Below are positions 6,135-8,470 of a stretch of DNA of 8,470 bases, in pieces. The stretch's first letter is position 1. The number at the start of each line of letters is the position of its first letter. Source of the DNA: JAZUCT01 sp045639255. Lineage in GTDB: Bacteria; Bacillota; Clostridia; Christensenellales; UBA1242. Position numbers and translations under genes: made by a program. The notes beneath the pieces were generated by a model. The model was given only the letters and a program-made list of their open reading frames with translations. It was not told the DNA's origin and searched no databases. The stretch lies in the NCBI GenBank assembly GCA_045639255.1, contig JAZUCT010000031.1, forward strand, positions 1-8,470. The letters are read 5' to 3'.

Positions 6135-6785
6135 ATGTTCACTGCTCAAGATGTAAAAAAATTAAGAGATAAAACAAATGCAGGAATGATGGACTGCAAA
6201 AAAGCTTTAACCGAATGTAATGGCGATATGGATAAAGCAATCGACTATTTAAGAGAAAAAGGTATGGCTGCTGCTGCAAAAAAAGCAGATAGAATTGCTG
6301 CAGAAGGTGCTGTTGGATCTTATATTCACTTAGGTGGAAAAATTGGTGTTCTTGTTGAAGTAAACTGTGAAACTGATTTTGTTGCAAGAAGTGACAAATT
6401 CCTAACTCTTGTTAAAGATATTGCTATGCACATTGCTGCTGCAAAACCTTTATTTGTAAATATTTCTGAAGTTGATTCTGCAAGCCTTGAAAAAGAAAAA
6501 GAAATTTTCAGAGCACAAGCTCTTAACGAAGGAAAACCAGAAGCTATTATTGAAAAAATGGTTGCTGGAAGAATTAATAAATATTATAAAGAAGTTGTTC
6601 TTATGGAACAAGAATATGTTAAAAATCCAGATTTAACAATTGCCCAATTGCTTAATGAAGCAGTTTTAGCTATTGGTGAAAAAATAACCATAAGAAGATT
6701 TGTTCGTTATGAAATGGGTGAAGGCCTTGAAAAACGCCAAGATAACTTTGCAGAAGAAGTTGCAAAACAATCAGCAGGAAAATAA
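6135..6785 (+). CDS. tsf: Elongation factor Ts (short form)
   Basis: EF-Ts regenerates EF-Tu by releasing its GDP. The 216-residue protein has the N-terminal UBA-like domain with LRDKTNAGMMDCKKAL (10-25), the EF-Tu contact motif TDFVARSDKF (80-89) and a single core subdomain, then ends with the ITIRRFVRYEMGEGLEKR segment (184-201). It is much shorter than the ~283-293 residue forms of E. coli and B. subtilis and resembles the short forms known from Thermus and various clostridia, so I see no truncation. The 17-base gap after rpsB (6118-6134) has no GGAG-like site, only GAAGAA, so translation may depend on coupling with rpsB. A strong terminator lies 6 bases after the stop, ending the rpsB-tsf unit. 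Confidence 0.96.
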   Translation: MFTAQDVKKLRDKTNAGMMDCKKALTECNGDMDKAIDYLREKGMAAAAKKADRIAAEGAVGSYIHLGGKIGVLVEVNCETDFVARSDKFLTLVKDIAMHIAAAKPLFVNISEVDSASLEKEKEIFRAQALNEGKPEAIIEKMVAGRINKYYKEVVLMEQEYVKNPDLTIAQLLNEAVLAIGEKITIRRFVRYEMGEGLEKRQDNFAEEVAKQSAGK

Positions 6786-6791
6786 TAAATT

Positions 6792-6818
6792 AAAGCAAGA
6801 TTAAAATCTTGCTTTTTT
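6792..6818 (+). terminator. Strong Rho-independent terminator after tsf
   Basis: A perfect 10-bp stem AAAGCAAGAT/ATCTTGCTTT (6792-6801 with 6806-6815) with a TAAA loop; the T-run extends to 6818. The symmetric A-rich left arm could also work weakly on the other strand. It splits rpsB-tsf from frr. Confidence 0.92.
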
Positions 6819-6829
6819 GTTAAATTTGG

Positions 6830-6858
6830 TTGATTAAATTTACTAAATTATGTATTAT
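6830..6858 (+). promoter_or_regulatory. Sigma-A promoter of the frr-uppS-cdsA operon
   Basis: TTGATT (6830-6835, 4 of 6), a 17-bp spacer and TATTAT (6853-6858, 5 of 6). The predicted start near 6865 leaves a ~28-nt leader with AAAAGGA (6876-6882) as the ribosome-binding site. The upstream terminator makes a promoter here necessary. Confidence 0.7.
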
Positions 6859-6892
6859 TAAAGATAGATTAATTTAAAAGGATTATTTTTTT

Positions 6893-7459
6893 ATGAATGA
6901 ATTGTTAACAGAATATTTTGAACTTTACAGAGAAGACCTTGAAAGCGGACTTGAACATTATGCAAATGAACTTAAAGAAGTAAGGGCAGGCAGAGCAAAT
7001 CCAAAAATGTTAGATAAGGTTTCTGTTGAATATTATGGAACCATGACTCCAATTAACCAAGTTGCTGGAATTTCTGTTCCAGAAGCAAGAATGATTGTTA
7101 TTTCACCTTGGGACACAACTCTTATTAAACCAATAAAAAAAGCAATCGAAGTTGCAAATTTAGGTGTTAATCCAAATGATGATGGTAAAGTTATAAGATT
7201 AATATTACCTATGCTTACTGAAGAAAGAAGAAAAGATTTAATTAAACAAGTTGGAAAAATGTGCGAATCAAGAAAAGTTTCATTCAGAAATGCAAGGCGA
7301 GATGTTCTTGATGAATGTAAAAAACTTAAAAAAGATTCAAAAATAACAGAAGACGAAATGAAGAATGCTGAAAACGAAATTCAAAAAATTCTTGATTCCT
7401 ACATTGCAAAGCTTGATAAATTAACTTCAGATAAAGAAAAGGAAATTATGGAAATTTAA
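6893..7459 (+). CDS. frr: Ribosome recycling factor
   Basis: RRF splits the post-termination ribosome together with EF-G. The 188-residue protein has the full two-domain layout: the first helix of the three-helix bundle with KEVRAGRANPKML (28-40), the small domain with VEYYGTMTPINQ (45-56) and ISPWDTTLIKPI (70-81), then LGVNPNDDGKVIRL (90-103), LTEERRKDLIK (108-118) and the C-terminal helix including RKVSFRNARRD (127-137). Length is normal (about 185). The ATG lies 10 bases after AAAAGGA (6876-6882). The stop codon overlaps the ATG of the next small gene as TAATG. pyrH, the usual upstream partner, is not in this interval. Confidence 0.97.
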   Translation: MNELLTEYFELYREDLESGLEHYANELKEVRAGRANPKMLDKVSVEYYGTMTPINQVAGISVPEARMIVISPWDTTLIKPIKKAIEVANLGVNPNDDGKVIRLILPMLTEERRKDLIKQVGKMCESRKVSFRNARRDVLDECKKLKKDSKITEDEMKNAENEIQKILDSYIAKLDKLTSDKEKEIMEI

Positions 7460-7650
7460 TGAAATTTCAAAATTTAATTGGCTTAGATATTAATTCTGTA
7501 ATGGAAATTTTAAAAACATATGATAAAAAAATTATTGTTAAGGACAATAATTCAAATGTAACAAATTTCAATAAAACATCTGTTGTTCGCATAAAAGAAT
7601 ATAAAGATTTTATTGAAATTATCACTGCAAATTTTAAAATTTTAAATTAA
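7459..7650 (+). CDS. Unrecognised small protein, 63 aa, coupled to frr
   Basis: I do not recognise this protein. It is probably a real gene: its ATG overlaps the frr stop by one base (TAATG), its stop lies 9 bases before the uppS ATG, and it fills the whole gap in an operon with almost no spare sequence. GGAAA at 7450-7454 could act as a weak ribosome-binding site, but coupling to frr is more likely. The sequence suggests an N-terminal LIGLDINSVMEILK helix (6-19), a strand KKIIVKD (23-29), an Asn-rich turn (30-38), and two strands TSVVRIK (40-46) and FIEIITANFKI (51-61). This beta/alpha order and the opening I-G-x-x-x-x-x-x-x-x-L pattern recall a single PASTA-like repeat, but that is only an inference. 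There is no signal peptide, membrane helix or Cys. Confidence 0.7.
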   Translation: MKFQNLIGLDINSVMEILKTYDKKIIVKDNNSNVTNFNKTSVVRIKEYKDFIEIITANFKILN

Positions 7651-7659
7651 GAAGGCCAT

Positions 7660-8358
7660 ATGTTAAATATTGATTATAAAAATTTGCCAAATCACATTGC
7701 CTTCATTATAGATGGAAATGGAAGATGGGCAAAACAAAGAAATAAAGAAAGATCTGAAGGGCACAAAGCTGGAATAAAAGCCGTTCACAAAATAATTATA
7801 GCAGCAAAAGAAATTGGAATAAAAATTTGTTCATTTTTTGTGTTTTCAACAGAAAACTGGAAACGACCACAAGCCGAAGTTTTGGCATTAATGAACATGC
7901 TTAAAGAATTTATTAATTTGAATTCTAAAAAGTTTGAAAAAGAAAATATTAAACTTTTAACTATGGGTGATTTAACTAAACTGGATTCGGATATTCAAGA
8001 TGCAATAATTTCAGCAAAAGAAAAAACTAAAAATAACTCTGGCATGATTGTTAACATTTGCATCAATTATGGTGGAAAAGCTGATATCTTGAATGCCGTT
8101 AATAAAATAATTAAAGATGGAAAACAATCTGTAAATGAAGCGGAATTTTCTTCTTATTTATATTCTGCTGAATTATCTGATCCTGACTTAATTATAAGAA
8201 CAAGTGGTGAACAAAGAATTTCAAATTTTATGTTGTGGCAAGGTGCGTATTCAGAGCTTTATTTCACTAAAACATTTTGGCCAGACTTTAACAAAGATTG
8301 CTTATTACAAGCAATATATGAATATCAAACAAGAGAAAGAAGATTTGGGAAGGTTTAA
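7660..8358 (+). CDS. uppS: Isoprenyl transferase (undecaprenyl diphosphate synthase)
   Basis: A cis-prenyltransferase that extends farnesyl diphosphate with isopentenyl diphosphate to make the C55 carrier lipid for peptidoglycan and other envelope polymers. The 232-residue protein carries all family blocks: HIAFIIDGNGRWAKQR (12-27, Mg-binding Asp18), GHKAG (34-38), FSTENWKRP (62-70), NYGGKADI (136-143), RTSGEQRISNF (180-190), LWQGAYSELYFT (192-203), WPDF (207-210) and RERRFG (225-230). Length is slightly below the ~250 of E. coli. GAAGG (7651-7655), four bases before the ATG, is the ribosome-binding site. It sits between the 63-aa gene and cdsA, the usual uppS-cdsA order, and is transcribed with frr. 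Confidence 0.96.
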   Translation: MLNIDYKNLPNHIAFIIDGNGRWAKQRNKERSEGHKAGIKAVHKIIIAAKEIGIKICSFFVFSTENWKRPQAEVLALMNMLKEFINLNSKKFEKENIKLLTMGDLTKLDSDIQDAIISAKEKTKNNSGMIVNICINYGGKADILNAVNKIIKDGKQSVNEAEFSSYLYSAELSDPDLIIRTSGEQRISNFMLWQGAYSELYFTKTFWPDFNKDCLLQAIYEYQTRERRFGKV

Positions 8359-8361
8359 TCT

Positions 8362-8470
8362 ATGAAAAGAATAATAACAGGCAGTATTTTTGGATGCTTA
8401 CTTATTGGAACATTGCTTTTAAGGAATGTTTCAGTTGCTTTTTTTGATGCATTTATTGGAGTTTTAATTG
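8362..8470 (+). CDS. cdsA: Phosphatidate cytidylyltransferase, N-terminal fragment (3' truncated by window)
   Basis: Only the first 36 codons are present. The start MKRIITGSIFGCLLIG is the typical CdsA opening: a short basic N-terminus (Lys2, Arg3), the IITG motif, then a hydrophobic helix (about 8-19), followed by a second hydrophobic stretch cut by the edge. CdsA makes CDP-diacylglycerol from phosphatidate and CTP in the membrane, the branch point of phospholipid synthesis. The ATG is 3 bases after the uppS stop and 8 bases after GGAAGG (8348-8353), which lies inside the uppS end. The uppS-cdsA order is a very common bacterial arrangement and supports a call that the short sequence alone would not settle. 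Confidence 0.82.
   Translation, partial: MKRIITGSIFGCLLIGTLLLRNVSVAFFDAFIGVLI

Noticed and set aside
6139..6387. 82-codon - strand ORF rich in Gln, Leu and Phe inside tsf
   Set aside because: Composition mirrors the Ala/Lys-rich codons of EF-Ts on the opposite strand; no initiation signals.

Overview
The window is an AT-rich chromosomal segment (by eye roughly 30% G+C or less) with every gene on the + strand. It looks like a Bacillota (Firmicutes) genome, probably a clostridial or related low-GC lineage. Supporting signs are a ClpC-type Clp ATPase, a threonine-specific T-box leader on thrS, a YtxC-family protein directly upstream of thrS, strong AAGGAG ribosome-binding sites, consensus sigma-A promoters, and an rpsB-tsf / frr-uppS-cdsA backbone. 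No genus can be named. I see no mobile element, CRISPR array, tRNA, rRNA or phage gene.

Layout. (1) 1-704 is the 3' end of clpC, closed by a terminator. (2) 761-2332 is gpmI (glycolytic phosphoglycerate mutase), driven by a promoter placed so close that the mRNA is probably leaderless. (3) 2405-3130 is a ytxC-like gene of the sporulation-associated family, preceded by a -10-like CATACACTA. (4) 3131-5165 is the thrS unit: a perfect sigma-A promoter, a full T-box leader with specifier ACC, antiterminator and terminator, then a threonyl-tRNA synthetase lacking the N-terminal TGS domain, then a terminator. (5) 5176-6820 is the rpsB-tsf unit: an extended -10 promoter, a leader of about 112 nt, ribosomal protein S2, EF-Ts and a strong terminator. 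(6) 6830-8470 is a second translation and cell-envelope operon with its own promoter: frr, an unrecognised 63-codon gene, uppS and the start of cdsA (cut by the window edge).

Functionally this is housekeeping: translation (ThrRS, S2, EF-Ts, RRF), proteolysis, glycolysis, and lipid carrier and phospholipid synthesis. pyrH, which commonly lies between tsf and frr, is absent here, and a terminator plus a new promoter separate the two halves of that cluster.

I found no clearly new multi-gene system. The points most worth a second look are the 63-aa protein translationally coupled to frr, the TGS-less ThrRS, the probable leaderless gpmI mRNA, and the mother-cell-like -10 in front of ytxC, whose transcript appears to have no terminator before the T-box.
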